In this document: piece after piece, positions 29,270 through 37,988 of the stretch
Numbering within the stretch: the first letter of the stretch is position 1
Layout of the letters: the number at the start of each line of letters is the position of its first letter
DNA from: Candidatus Binatia bacterium
Lineage (GTDB): Bacteria; Vulcanimicrobiota; Vulcanimicrobiia; Vulcanimicrobiales; Vulcanimicrobiaceae
Length of the DNA stretch: 64,000 bases
Reading direction: 5' to 3'
NCBI GenBank assembly: GCA_035541935.1
Contig: DATKMJ010000067.1
Coordinates: 62,001-126,000 of the forward strand
The notes under the pieces: generated by a model
What the model saw: only the letters and a program-made list of their open reading frames with translations
The model's database searches: none
What the model was told of the DNA's origin: nothing
Position numbers and translations under genes: made by a program

Positions 29270-30685
29270 ATGAGCCTCTACGAATTCGGCCCCTTCCAAC
29301 TCGATGCGGAGCGTCTGCTGTTGCTCGAACGCGGCGCGCCGATTCCGATTGGGCCGAAGGTAGTCGAGACGCTGCTCGCCCTCATCGAGCATCCCGGCGA
29401 GGTCTTTCCGAAGAGCGAGCTGCTCGCGCGGATCTGGCCGGAAGGGTACGTTGACGAGGCCAACCTCGCGCAGAACATCTACGTGCTCCGCAAGACCCTG
29501 CGCGGCCGCTGGGAAGCCGATGCGATCGAGACGATTCCCCGTCGCGGCTACCGCTTCACGGCGCCGGTGCTCCGCCGCGAGCAGGGCCGGCCCGAGCCGC
29601 TGCCGGCCGCGCGGCCGCCGTCGCGCCTCTTCCGCCAGGCCGCCGTCCTCGCAGCGGCGCTCGCCCTCGCCCTCATCGGCGGCTCCGCGCTCACGATCGG
29701 CGCGGCCCCGGGTCCCGGCGCCGTCCACGGCGTCGAGGCGACGCGGCTCTACGCGATCGGGCGCTACTATTGGAATCTGCGCACGCGCGAAGGCCTGGCG
29801 AAGAGCATCGGCTACTTCACGCGCGTCGTCGAGGCCGATCCTCGCGATGCCAGAGGGTATGCGGGGCTCGCCTCCGCCTACGTCATCTCCGCCGACTACG
29901 AGTACGGGATGCGTCCGGTCGGCGCGTCCGTCGCGCTCGCGAGCCGGTACGCGCACGAGGCGCTCGCGCTCGACCCGCACAGCGGCGAGGCCTATGCCGT
30001 TCTCGGGCTCATCTCCTCGGGGGCTCTGAAGGGCACGAAGGCGCAGAGCGAACGCTCTCTCTCCGATCTACGCCGCGCGATCGCGCTCGATCCCGCCAGC
30101 GGGTCGGCGCACGAGTGGTACGGCATGGCGCTGCTGCAGCAGGGTCGCGTGGACGAGGCGTACGCCGAGTTGAGCACGGCCGCGGAACTCGAGCCGCTCT
30201 CGGTCGCAACGACCGCCTGGCTCGGCACCGCCGCATACCTCAAGGGACGCTATAGCGACGCGGTCGCGTACGCCCGCGAGACGCTCGACCTTTCGCCGGA
30301 GCGCGACGAGGCCTACGAGACGCTCGGGCTTGCGTACGAAGCGCTTGGCGACGATCGGCGGGCCGCCGAGAGCTTCGAGCACCTCGCGCGCGCCTGCCCC
30401 GCCTGCCGCTCCCAGGCTGCCGCCCTTCTCGCCGCGCTCTACGCTCGCACGAATCGTATGGATCGAGCGCGTTCCGAGCTGGCGATCGCCAGAGCCCATT
30501 CGAAGGACGTCGCGCCGCAGGATCTCGCCGTCGCCTACGAGGCGGTCGGCCAACGCGAGGCGGCATTGACGTGGCTGCGCCGCTGGACGAGCGACAGCCA
30601 TTACGCCGCGACGGAGATCGCGAACGACCCTCGATTTGCGGCCCTGCGCCGCTCGGCCGGCTGGAAAGGCCAGAAACCGGCCTAA
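29270..30685 (+). CDS. Winged-helix transcription factor with transmembrane segment and TPR repeats (CadC-like)
   Basis: The ATG at 29270, with AGGAG 9 nt upstream, gives 471 residues. Residues 1-98 form an OmpR/PhoB-type DNA-binding domain (FGPFQLDAERLLLLERGAPI and ANLAQNIYVLRKTLRGRWEA, then IPRRGYRF). A transmembrane helix follows at about 124-148 (AAVLAAALALALIGGSALTI). The periplasmic part has six or so TPR units (for example AHEALALDPHSGEAYAVLGL). This is the membrane-bound one-component regulator architecture, but no receiver domain is present. The target genes are unknown; the downstream YtrA operon has its own promoter. Confidence 0.88.
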   Translation: MSLYEFGPFQLDAERLLLLERGAPIPIGPKVVETLLALIEHPGEVFPKSELLARIWPEGYVDEANLAQNIYVLRKTLRGRWEADAIETIPRRGYRFTAPVLRREQGRPEPLPAARPPSRLFRQAAVLAAALALALIGGSALTIGAAPGPGAVHGVEATRLYAIGRYYWNLRTREGLAKSIGYFTRVVEADPRDARGYAGLASAYVISADYEYGMRPVGASVALASRYAHEALALDPHSGEAYAVLGLISSGALKGTKAQSERSLSDLRRAIALDPASGSAHEWYGMALLQQGRVDEAYAELSTAAELEPLSVATTAWLGTAAYLKGRYSDAVAYARETLDLSPERDEAYETLGLAYEALGDDRRAAESFEHLARACPACRSQAAALLAALYARTNRMDRARSELAIARAHSKDVAPQDLAVAYEAVGQREAALTWLRRWTSDSHYAATEIANDPRFAALRRSAGWKGQKPA

Positions 30686-30702
30686 ATTCCCTCCTCAGGG
30701 CC

Positions 30703-30731
30703 TTGACAGGGCCGTACCAATGAACTATTGT
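30703..30731 (+). promoter_or_regulatory. Sigma-70-type promoter of the GntR/ABC operon
   Basis: TTGACA (30703-30708), a 17-nt spacer and TATTGT (30726-30731) form the clearest housekeeping promoter in the window. The -10 abuts a palindromic operator, so binding there would block transcription. Confidence 0.8.
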
Positions 30732-30765
30732 ACTAGTGTACTAGTACGATAGATGATGGTACTAG
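30730..30765 (+). promoter_or_regulatory. Likely operator for the GntR/YtrA-type regulator
   Basis: GTACTAGTGTACTAGTAC (30730-30747) contains two overlapping half-palindromes, including the perfect 10-bp palindrome GTACTAGTAC. A further GGTACTAG occurs at about 30758. It overlaps the promoter -10 end and precedes the GntR gene, the pattern of autoregulated YtrA-subfamily operons. Confidence 0.65.
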
Positions 30766-30783
30766 GCTCTGAAAGGACCCACA

Positions 30784-30900
30784 ATGATTCACACCACGTT
30801 TGTCGCCGACTCAGACCTCGCCCGCGAGGCGCGCACGCCGGTCCGTCTCCCCGACCGCCGGCCTGCAGGGCTCTTCCCCGGCTGGGGACCGAAGGTCTAA
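30784..30900 (+). CDS. 38-residue leader peptide of the GntR/ABC operon
   Basis: An ATG with AAAGGA 7 nt upstream opens a frame that starts MIHTTFVADSDLAREARTPV and ends in an aromatic/Gly/Pro-rich tail (LFPGWGPKV). It is the first open frame after the promoter and ends 18 nt before the GntR gene. Composition is normal for the genome but no family is recognised. It could be a translated leader or a small cargo of the transporter; it is too short to judge from sequence. Confidence 0.45.
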   Translation: MIHTTFVADSDLAREARTPVRLPDRRPAGLFPGWGPKV

Positions 30901-30918
30901 GGAGCACCGGTCGCTCAG

Positions 30919-31323
30919 ATGCCGGCCGTACTGACGGTCGATCCGCGCAGCGGCGTTCCGATCTACCTGCAAATCGTCGAGCAGATCAAGAGATCGATCG
31001 CGCTCGGCGTGCTGCAGGGTGGCGAGCAACTTCCGACCGTGAAGCAGCTGGCCGTCGACCTAACCGTCAATCCGAACACCGTCGCCCGCGCCTATCGCGA
31101 TCTGGAACGCGAAGCGGTGATCGAGACCGCGCCCGGACGAGGATCGTTCGTCCGCGCCGACAGCGTCGCCGACTCGCCGCGGGTTGCGGCCGAGATCGGA
31201 CGAGACGCGCTCGACGTTGCGCTGCGCGAAGCCAAATCCGTCGGGCTAACGCGGACCGCGGTCCGCGAGCTCTTCGAGACGGTCCTCGAGCGCTGGTTCG
31301 CCGACGATAAGAGAGTTGAGTAA
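30919..31323 (+). CDS. GntR-family transcriptional regulator, YtrA subfamily
   Basis: The 134-residue protein has an N-terminal winged helix (DPRSGVPIYLQIVEQIKRSI, QLPTVKQLAVDLTVNPNTVA then RAYRDLEREAVIETAPGRGS) and only a short helical C-terminal tail. That is the YtrA type, which usually lacks a large effector domain and controls an adjacent ABC transporter. It is followed by the ATPase gene after 2 nt. It probably represses the operon through the palindrome at 30730-30765. Confidence 0.92.
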   Translation: MPAVLTVDPRSGVPIYLQIVEQIKRSIALGVLQGGEQLPTVKQLAVDLTVNPNTVARAYRDLEREAVIETAPGRGSFVRADSVADSPRVAAEIGRDALDVALREAKSVGLTRTAVRELFETVLERWFADDKRVE

Positions 31324-31325
31324 GG

Positions 31326-32237
31326 ATGAGCATCAAGATTTCGAACTTACGCAAGAGCTACGGCAAGATCGTCGCCGTCGACGACTTCTCGCTCGAGATT
31401 CCCGGCGCGAGCGTCTTCGGTCTGCTCGGCCCCAATGGCGCGGGCAAAACGACGACGTTCAAGTGCATGCTCGACCTGGCGCGCTCGACGAGCGGCGAGA
31501 TCCTCTACGATGGGAAGCGGCTCGAGCCGGCAACGTTCGAGCGCGTCGCCTACGTGCCGGAGCGCAGCGTGCTCTACGACTGGATGACGGTCGAGGAGCA
31601 CGTCGAGATGAGCCGCCGCGCCTACGCGAAGTTCGATCCGGCCCGCGCGTTCGAGCTGCTCGCCGCCTTCAACATTGACAGAAAGCGCCGCGCCCGCGCG
31701 CTCTCGAAAGGCATGCGCACGGCCGTCATGGTCGCGATCGCCTTCGCTCGCAACGCGGAGATCCTCATCCTCGACGAGCCGACGAGCGGTCTCGACCCCG
31801 TCAATCAACGCCACGTGCTGAGCCTGATGATCAACGAGGCCGCGAAAGGCAACTCGGTGATCTTCTCGTCGCATCAAATCGGTCAGGTCGAACGCGCGGC
31901 GGAGCACATCGCGGTGATGGACCGCGGGCGACTCGTTCTGCAAGGAACCGTCGACGAGCTCAAGGCCGACCGGAAGATCGTCGAGGGCATCTTCCCCGAC
32001 GTAAGCTTCACCCTCGACGGCATCGCGCGCGACCTTCGCGTCGCGCGTACCGATCGCACCGAGCGCATCGTCCGGGTGCTGGTGACCGGCGGCGCCGAGG
32101 AGATCGCGTCGGACCTTACTGGTGCCGGCGCAATGGCCGTGCGCGTGCTCGATCTTAATCTCGAAGACATCTTCTTGTATGCGGTGTCGCCGGCGACGGC
32201 CACGACCGACATCGTCGCAAAGGAAAGCTCCTCATGA
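31326..32237 (+). CDS. ABC transporter ATP-binding protein
   Basis: The 303-residue ATPase has Walker A GPNGAGKTTTFK, the signature ALSKGMRTAVMVA (degenerate LSGGQ, as in YtrB-type ATPases), Walker B ILILDEPTSGLDP and an H-loop SSHQ. The C-terminal extension is typical of ATPases that pair with ABC-2-like permeases. It lies in the GntR operon and overlaps the permease gene by 4 nt (ATGA). The substrate is unknown; related YtrA-regulated systems respond to cell-wall-active compounds. Confidence 0.93.
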   Translation: MSIKISNLRKSYGKIVAVDDFSLEIPGASVFGLLGPNGAGKTTTFKCMLDLARSTSGEILYDGKRLEPATFERVAYVPERSVLYDWMTVEEHVEMSRRAYAKFDPARAFELLAAFNIDRKRRARALSKGMRTAVMVAIAFARNAEILILDEPTSGLDPVNQRHVLSLMINEAAKGNSVIFSSHQIGQVERAAEHIAVMDRGRLVLQGTVDELKADRKIVEGIFPDVSFTLDGIARDLRVARTDRTERIVRVLVTGGAEEIASDLTGAGAMAVRVLDLNLEDIFLYAVSPATATTDIVAKESSS

Positions 32238-33250
32238 ATTACGTTGAATGGCTGCGCGTTCGTAACTTACTGCGCGTCGTCGCCATCATTCTGACGATCC
32301 TGGTGGTGCTCGCGGTGGTCCTCCGCGTCTCGGTCTCGCGCTATATGTCGCCCGAGGCCTGGGTCGCGCACCTGGCGCTCGATCCCGGCACGAAGGTCAC
32401 GCGCACGACGCTGCCCGACGGAACCAAGCGGATCGTCTTCGACGACCCGGACGACAGCACGCACGTCGTGGTCGACGATCACGGCTACGCGGGGAAGCAC
32501 ATCGTCGTCACGGAGCCGACGAGCCGGGCGCAGAAGGAGCACTCCGACGTCAGCGTCGGCAGCGTCCGCGTCTTCGAGTCGCGCAACGGCGCGACGACGA
32601 CGACGGTGATAGATACGAACGGCGCCGTCCCGATGATCTACTATATGGCGCTCGCCGACATCGTGGCGCTCATCGTGGCGACGATCCTCGCCGCGCCGCT
32701 CGCCCGCGAGGTCGATGGCCACCTCGAGATCGCGCTGACGAAGCCGTGCTCGCGCGTGCGTTACGCGCTCGGCGTCATCCTCGCCGACGCCGCCGGCATC
32801 ATCGCCGCGTCGGTCATCACCGTCATCGCCTTCTACTTCTGTCAGCTGCTCTTCGAGTCGGCCCGGCTCGACTTCAGCGGGATCAACGCCAACGCAATCG
32901 CGATGGGCCTCATCCTGCCGCTGGCGTGGTACGCGCTGCTCTGCGCCGCCACGACCCTGCTCAGCCGCTCCTACGGCGCCGTGCTCGGCTTCGCGTGGCC
33001 GGTCGCGATCCTCACCGGCGCTCTCACCCTCATCCACGCCGACAACGTCGTCGCGCTCTTCGTGCACGACGTCGCGTGGGTGATCTCACGTTTCGATCCG
33101 CTCTCGTACGTCGAGTTCGCATCTCCGAACGCCACCGGCACGTACAACTACACCGAGGCAAACTTCGGGTTGCGTCTTTCGATTGAAGTGCTATTCTTCG
33201 TAGTCTACGGTGCCATCGCGATCTGGCGGTGGCAGCGTGTGGAGGCGTAA
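32234..33250 (+). CDS. ABC-2-type membrane permease with large extracytoplasmic loop
   Basis: The 338-residue protein begins with a helix (VVAIILTILVVLAVVLRVSV) followed by about 90 residues of soluble loop (TTLPDGTKRIVFDDPDDSTH). Five further helices then include VRYALGVILADAAGIIAASV and LVDFSGI-like segments. The motif of ABC-2 permeases, AREVDGHLEIALTKPCSRVR, occurs before helix 3 and supports pairing with the ATPase. The polar loop next to helix 1 could bind ligand or a partner. It overlaps the ATPase gene. Confidence 0.85.
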   Translation: MNYVEWLRVRNLLRVVAIILTILVVLAVVLRVSVSRYMSPEAWVAHLALDPGTKVTRTTLPDGTKRIVFDDPDDSTHVVVDDHGYAGKHIVVTEPTSRAQKEHSDVSVGSVRVFESRNGATTTTVIDTNGAVPMIYYMALADIVALIVATILAAPLAREVDGHLEIALTKPCSRVRYALGVILADAAGIIAASVITVIAFYFCQLLFESARLDFSGINANAIAMGLILPLAWYALLCAATTLLSRSYGAVLGFAWPVAILTGALTLIHADNVVALFVHDVAWVISRFDPLSYVEFASPNATGTYNYTEANFGLRLSIEVLFFVVYGAIAIWRWQRVEA

Positions 33251-33252
33251 TC

Positions 33253-33405
33253 GTGGAAATCATTGGAACGAACTTTACGCTCTCGCTCGGCGCCTGGCGG
33301 CTCCGGTTCGTCCTCGCGCTCGAAGAGACCGACGAGCCTCCCAAACAGAAAGTCAAACCGCCGCACCGTCTGCGCGTCGTCCCCGAAGACGAATTCGTTC
33401 GTTAG
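33253..33405 (+). CDS. Small protein at the end of the GntR/ABC operon
   Basis: GTG at 33253, 2 nt after the permease stop, opens a frame of 50 residues. It begins MEIIGTNFTLSLGAWRLRFV and ends in a basic, proline-rich tail. The close spacing and normal codon use suggest it is real. No family is recognised. Confidence 0.45.
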   Translation: MEIIGTNFTLSLGAWRLRFVLALEETDEPPKQKVKPPHRLRVVPEDEFVR

Positions 33406-33461
33406 GCTACGGCCGTAGCGGCTGTGACGCTTCTCGCCCGGCACGTGCTTGCCGCAACGGC

Positions 33462-34649
33462 TTAGCCTAAGACGAAGCCGGTTCGAATTGCGGGGCGCGC
33501 GAACTTGAAGCCGTCGGTTCCGACCGTGTAGAGGTAGATGTTCGGGATCAGCGGATCGCCGGCGATGTTGAAGGCGAACTGTCCGACGAGCGTCGTGAAC
33601 GTGCCGCCCGATTGGAGCGATGTGAGGATCGCCGAACGGGTCGTGGCGTTCGTACGCTGCTGGGCAGAGAAGAAAAGCTGCGCGGCGGCGTAGCCGTACG
33701 CGGAGAAGGCCGTCACCTGACTAACCTCGCGCTCGAAATCCGTGACGAGCTGCAGGACGCTGGGAATTCGATCGAGCGGCGGCAGCGACGACGCGACGAG
33801 CGCGCCCGAGAGCGTCTTGCCGTACGTCGCGATCGTGTCGGTATTGTAAAAGCCGTCGCTCGCTCCGAACTCGCCGGTGTATCCCGCGAGCCGCATCGCC
33901 TCGGCGATCGGTCCGAGGACCATCGTCTTCCCGGAGAGGAAGACGTACGCTGGGGAGCGATCGAGCACGGTGCGCGCCGCCTGGACGGGATCGGTCTTAT
34001 CGGCCGGAAAGAGCAGCAACTCCGCCGGATGCCGATCGGTGCGCGCCGCCGAGACGAAGCCGTTGGCGACCTCGTAGCCGTAGTCGCCATCGTAGGCGAC
34101 CGCGACGACCGGAACGCCGCGCTTGCCTTCGAGCGCCGCGTTCGCGAAGAGTTTTCCGGACGAGCTGTCTTTCGCAGGGAGACGGTAGACGTTGTGAAAG
34201 CCGCGCTGCGTGACGGCGTCCGCCGTGACGGTCGGGACGACGACGGCGAAACCCGTGTTCGCATAACGCGAGAGCGCCGCAAGCGTCATCGCGGAGGTTA
34301 GGTTTCCGACGACGCCGATGACGGTGAAATCCGCGGCGGCGACGTTCGCGTTCGACGCGGCGAGCCCGGGGTCGTCGCGATCGTCGAGCGCGCGAGTTCC
34401 CCACACGTGCGAGACCGGCGCGGTGAAACGATTGATCTCGTCGACGGCGGCCTGCACGCCTTTGACGACCTCTTGCCCGTACTTCTGCAACGGGCCCGAG
34501 AGCGTGACGTTCACTGCGATCGTCAGTTGCTGCAGATAGTGTTGCGGCCCCGTGATCGGCTGGATCGGCACGATCTGCGAGCGCGCCGGGAGCGCGGCAC
34601 CTCCCGCTGCGGCTGCTGCGGCGGCGGCGATGAACCGGCCGCGATTCAT
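33462..34649 (-). CDS. Type-1 periplasmic binding protein (LivJ/amino-acid ABC substrate-binding family)
   Basis: The 395-residue protein has an N-terminal signal (FIAAAAAAAAGGAALPARSQ). The mature chain has the two-lobed type-1 fold: VNVTLSGPLQKYGQEVVKGV, VIGVVGNLTSAMTLAALSRY and GFHNVYRLPAKDSSSGKLFA. No permease or ATPase gene is adjacent, so it may serve a remote transporter or act as a receptor. Its start overlaps the ubiA stop by 4 nt, so it is the last gene of the long minus-strand cluster. Confidence 0.85.
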   Translation of the reverse strand: MNRGRFIAAAAAAAAGGAALPARSQIVPIQPITGPQHYLQQLTIAVNVTLSGPLQKYGQEVVKGVQAAVDEINRFTAPVSHVWGTRALDDRDDPGLAASNANVAAADFTVIGVVGNLTSAMTLAALSRYANTGFAVVVPTVTADAVTQRGFHNVYRLPAKDSSSGKLFANAALEGKRGVPVVAVAYDGDYGYEVANGFVSAARTDRHPAELLLFPADKTDPVQAARTVLDRSPAYVFLSGKTMVLGPIAEAMRLAGYTGEFGASDGFYNTDTIATYGKTLSGALVASSLPPLDRIPSVLQLVTDFEREVSQVTAFSAYGYAAAQLFFSAQQRTNATTRSAILTSLQSGGTFTTLVGQFAFNIAGDPLIPNIYLYTVGTDGFKFARPAIRTGFVLG

Positions 34650-35494
34650 ACGTATCCGCCGACGGTCGTCAGCAAGAAGAAGACCGAAAACGTCATGTTG
34701 GAGATGAAGATGCGTTCGTTGATGACGAAGAGATTGGCGCCGCTGCGGAAGAGATACTCTTCGTAAACGATTAGAACTGCGACCGCCGCGACGCCGAGAT
34801 AGTAGGTGCGGCCCGCGCCGGCGAGCATCCCCGCGCCCGCTAGCAGCAGCAGCATGACGCCGTGCAGCAGAATCGGCAGCACGCGCCCGCTCCCTTCACC
34901 GAAGCGCACCGGCAAGGAACGGATTCCTTGCGCGCGATCGACGCCGAGATCCATGAGCGCGTAGATGATGTCGAAGCCGGCGACCCAGATCGTTACCGCC
35001 GCGAAGAGCAGGATCGCCGGCAGCGTCACTCGTCCCGCGATGCCGACGTAGGCACCGAGCGGCGCGAGCCCGTCGACCGCGCCGAGAACGAAGTGGGTTC
35101 CCCACGTGAACCGCTTGCAGAGCGGGTAGGTGAGCACGAGCAGGATGGCGATCGGCAGCAGTTTCACGCAGAGCGGATTGAGCATCCACGCGGCGACGAA
35201 GAGCAGTCCGAGGCCGGCGAGGCCGGACCAGACCATGACGCCCGGCTTGAGTGCGCCGCTGGCGAGCGCGCGGCGCGCGGTGCGCGGATTGCGCGCGTCG
35301 ATCTCGCGATCGAAGAAGCGATTGGCCGACATCGCGGCCGTGCGCGCGCCGAGAACGGCGAGCGTGATCCAGCCGAGCGCGGCGAGCGAGGGAATCCCGC
35401 GAGCGGCCAGGATCGCGCCGACGTAGGCGAACGGCAGCGCGAAGAGCGTGTGCTCGATCCGAATCTCGCGGAGGAAGAGCGCGACGCTCTTCAA
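34646..35494 (-). CDS. UbiA-family prenyltransferase (MqnP/UbiA-like)
   Basis: The TTG at 35494 overlaps the ubiD stop (TTGA) and gives 282 residues with eight or nine helices. Both Asp-rich motifs are present: NRFFDREIDARNPRTARRAL and YALMDLGVDRAQGIRSLPVR. UbiA enzymes attach a polyprenyl chain to an aromatic acid. Pairing with UbiD points to menaquinone by the futalosine route or to ubiquinone synthesis; the window cannot decide between them. A longer frame upstream only shadows ubiD. Confidence 0.9.
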   Translation of the reverse strand: MKSVALFLREIRIEHTLFALPFAYVGAILAARGIPSLAALGWITLAVLGARTAAMSANRFFDREIDARNPRTARRALASGALKPGVMVWSGLAGLGLLFVAAWMLNPLCVKLLPIAILLVLTYPLCKRFTWGTHFVLGAVDGLAPLGAYVGIAGRVTLPAILLFAAVTIWVAGFDIIYALMDLGVDRAQGIRSLPVRFGEGSGRVLPILLHGVMLLLLAGAGMLAGAGRTYYLGVAAVAVLIVYEEYLFRSGANLFVINERIFISNMTFSVFFLLTTVGGYV

Positions 35495-37020
35495 TGGCCT
35501 CGCTCCGGCGCGCGCAGCAGCGAGGCATACGCCGCCGGGCCCTGTCCGGACCAATCGTCGGGCTGCAGCGCGCGTTCGATCGCGTCGAGCCCGTACTCGC
35601 GCCACCGCTCGGTGACGCGCGTGCGCGTCGCGTCGTCCATGATCGTCTCCGCCGGCCACGACCGCGCGTATCCCTCCGACGCGTCCTTGCGCGTCGCATC
35701 GATGCCGATCTTCGTGCCGTACGCCACGCTGTACGAGCCGTGATCGAGATCGTCGACGGGCCCCGGCATCATCACGACGTCGCGCTCCGGTGCGAGATTG
35801 TTGAGGACGAACCAGGCGACCGCGCGCGGGTTGCTGACATCGACGTCCGCATCGACGATGACGAGGACGCGCGTCAACATCATCATGTGTCCGAGCCCCC
35901 AGAGGGCGTTCATCACCTTCTTCGCCTGCCCGGGGTAGGATTTACGAATCGAGACGATCGCGAGATTGTGAAAGCCGCCCTCGACGGGGAGATTCATGTC
36001 CGCGACTTCCGGCAGCATCGCTTGCAAGAGCGGCAGGAAGATGCGCTCCGTCGCCTTGCCGAGCCATGCATCTTCCATCGGCGGCTTTCCGACGAGCGTC
36101 GCGGCGTAGATCGGTTTGCGGCGGTGCGTCACGCACGTGACGTGAAACGTCGGATAGCGGTCGACCGGCGTGTAGACGCCGGTGTGATCGCCGAACGGTC
36201 CCTCGTCGCGCAGATCGCGGTTGTCCACGTAGCCTTCGAGCACGAACTCGGCTTCGGCCGGCACCGGCAAGTCGACGGTGCGCGCGCGCACGAGATCGAC
36301 GGGCTTCCCGCGCAGCAATCCGGCGAAGGCGAACTCGTCGACGATCGGCGGGAGCGGCGCGGTCGCCGCGTAGGTCAGCACCGGCTCGGTTCCGATTGCG
36401 ACCGCGACCGGAACCTTCTCGCCCCACGCGTCGGCGTGCGCGCGACCGTGTTTGTGCCGTTGCCAATGCATCGCCGTCTCGCGCGGGCCGAAGCGCTGCA
36501 TGCGATAGATGCCGACGTTGAGGCGCTGCGTGCGCGGATCTTTCGTGATGACGAGCGGCAGCGTGATGAACGGTCCGGCATCGCCCGGCCACGTCGTCAG
36601 CACCGGCAGGGCGTTGAGGTCGGGTTCGGTGACGACCGTCTCTTGAACCCCGCCGTTGCGCACGACGTTCGGCACCGCGTTGGCGAACGGCGCGAGGCGC
36701 ATCGCGCCGCGCAGCTTTCCGACCAGCGATCCCGAGGGAGGCGTGAAGTCGATCAGGCTGCGGATGCGTTCGCCGGCCTCGTCGAGCGTCGCAACGTCGA
36801 GCGCGGTCGCCATGCGCCGGCGCGTCCCGAACTGATTCGTGAGCACCGGAAAATTCGAGCCCTTGACGTTGGTGAAGAGGAGCGCGGGGCCGCCGCCCTT
36901 CACGACGCGGTCGGTGATCTCGGCGATCTCGAGGTGTGGATCGACGCTCGCCTCGACGACGTGCAGCTCGCCGTTCCGGCGCAAGGCTTCTACGAACTCT
37001 CCGAGCGTCGCAAAGGGCAT
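35491..37020 (-). CDS. UbiD-family prenylated-FMN-dependent decarboxylase
   Basis: The 509-residue protein matches UbiD: ATLGEFVEALRRNGELHVVE, GGGPALLFTNVKGSNFPVLT, the prFMN region KDPRTQRLNVGIYRMQRFGP and EGPFGDHTGVYTPVDRYPTF (with the catalytic Glu/Arg region). It would remove the aromatic carboxylate after prenylation during quinone synthesis and needs prenylated FMN from a UbiX protein not in this window. The gene lies 28 bp after the sensor kinase gene and overlaps ubiA by TTGA. Confidence 0.94.
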   Translation of the reverse strand: MPFATLGEFVEALRRNGELHVVEASVDPHLEIAEITDRVVKGGGPALLFTNVKGSNFPVLTNQFGTRRRMATALDVATLDEAGERIRSLIDFTPPSGSLVGKLRGAMRLAPFANAVPNVVRNGGVQETVVTEPDLNALPVLTTWPGDAGPFITLPLVITKDPRTQRLNVGIYRMQRFGPRETAMHWQRHKHGRAHADAWGEKVPVAVAIGTEPVLTYAATAPLPPIVDEFAFAGLLRGKPVDLVRARTVDLPVPAEAEFVLEGYVDNRDLRDEGPFGDHTGVYTPVDRYPTFHVTCVTHRRKPIYAATLVGKPPMEDAWLGKATERIFLPLLQAMLPEVADMNLPVEGGFHNLAIVSIRKSYPGQAKKVMNALWGLGHMMMLTRVLVIVDADVDVSNPRAVAWFVLNNLAPERDVVMMPGPVDDLDHGSYSVAYGTKIGIDATRKDASEGYARSWPAETIMDDATRTRVTERWREYGLDAIERALQPDDWSGQGPAAYASLLRAPERGH

Positions 37021-37048
37021 CGCGCCCTCTCTTACGCGCCCGGGCAGG

Positions 37049-37969
37049 TCACTCCCGGCGAGCGGGAATTCCGGCGACGAAGCGCGCTCCTCCCGACGCC
37101 GCCTCGTCGACGGTGACGATGCCGTCGTGGGCGCGAGCGATCCAGCGCACGATCGCGAGCCCGAGGCCCGTGCCCGAGCCGTCGTTCGCGCGGCGGTAGA
37201 AGCGCTCGAAGATGCGCTCGCGCTCGCCGGGCGGCACGCCCTCGCCGTCGTCTTCGACGACGATCTCGCAGAGGCGGCCGTTGCGGCGCGACGCGATGGA
37301 GACGCGGCTGCGCGCGTGGCGCACGGCGTTGTCGAGCAGGTTGCGCGCGAGCTCGCGCAGCCGGCGCTCGTCGCCCTCGACGATCGCCGTTGCCGGGGCG
37401 GCGTCGACGCGTATGCCGCGCTCGTTCGCCACCGGCTCGCTCTCGCGCGAGCAGAACGCGACGATCGCGGCGAGATCGACCGGCTCGCATTGCAGCGCGC
37501 GCCGGCCGGGATCGCGAGCGAGCGTCAGCAGACCGGTGACGACCGCAGAGGCTTCGAGCGCGCAGCCGGCGATCGCTTCGAACGCGTCGCGCGATTCGTC
37601 GCTCGCGCGCGACCGCGCCGCCTGCGCGATCGCTGCGATCGCGGCCAGCGGCGACCGCAGTTCGTGCGCCGCGTCCGAGGCGAAGAGACGCTCCCGCTCG
37701 CGTGCGGCATCGAGCGGCGCGATCGTAGCGCGGGCCAGTGCGTACGATGCGAGCGCGACGACCGCGACGAGCGGTGCATCGATCGCCGCGAGCGTGAGCG
37801 CGACGTGCCGCATCGCGGCGGCGAGCGCGTGCGCTCCTTCGGCCGTTTCCATCGCGGGCCCGAGCAGCGAAGCGTACTCGCGCGCCATGAACGCGTAAGC
37901 GCCCGCATTGAGCGCCAAGAGAACGCAGACGAAGATGAAGAGATAGAGCGCCGCCGCGCGAGCGATCAC
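37049..37969 (-). CDS. Sensor histidine kinase
   Basis: The 306-residue kinase has two transmembrane helices (about residues 7-27 and 55-80) around a short periplasmic segment. The H-box is FASDAAHELRSPLAAIAAIA (phospho-His in HELRSP), followed by N-box NLLDNAVRHARS and G-boxes DDGEGVPPGERERIF and GTGLGLAIVRWIARAHDG. The tiny sensor region suggests that it senses the membrane or a small ligand. It follows its response regulator by 19 nt. The pair sits between the Cyc2-like gene and ubiD, so it may control that cluster. Confidence 0.93.
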   Translation of the reverse strand: MIARAAALYLFIFVCVLLALNAGAYAFMAREYASLLGPAMETAEGAHALAAAMRHVALTLAAIDAPLVAVVALASYALARATIAPLDAARERERLFASDAAHELRSPLAAIAAIAQAARSRASDESRDAFEAIAGCALEASAVVTGLLTLARDPGRRALQCEPVDLAAIVAFCSRESEPVANERGIRVDAAPATAIVEGDERRLRELARNLLDNAVRHARSRVSIASRRNGRLCEIVVEDDGEGVPPGERERIFERFYRRANDGSGTGLGLAIVRWIARAHDGIVTVDEAASGGARFVAGIPARRE

Positions 37970-37988
37970 GCTCGGGGACCTGCGCCGA

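Noticed and set aside
33405-33418. Palindrome GCTACGGCCGTAGC as terminator of the GntR/ABC operon.
   Set aside because: There is no loop or T-run; it may be chance in GC-rich DNA, so it is not listed as a terminator.
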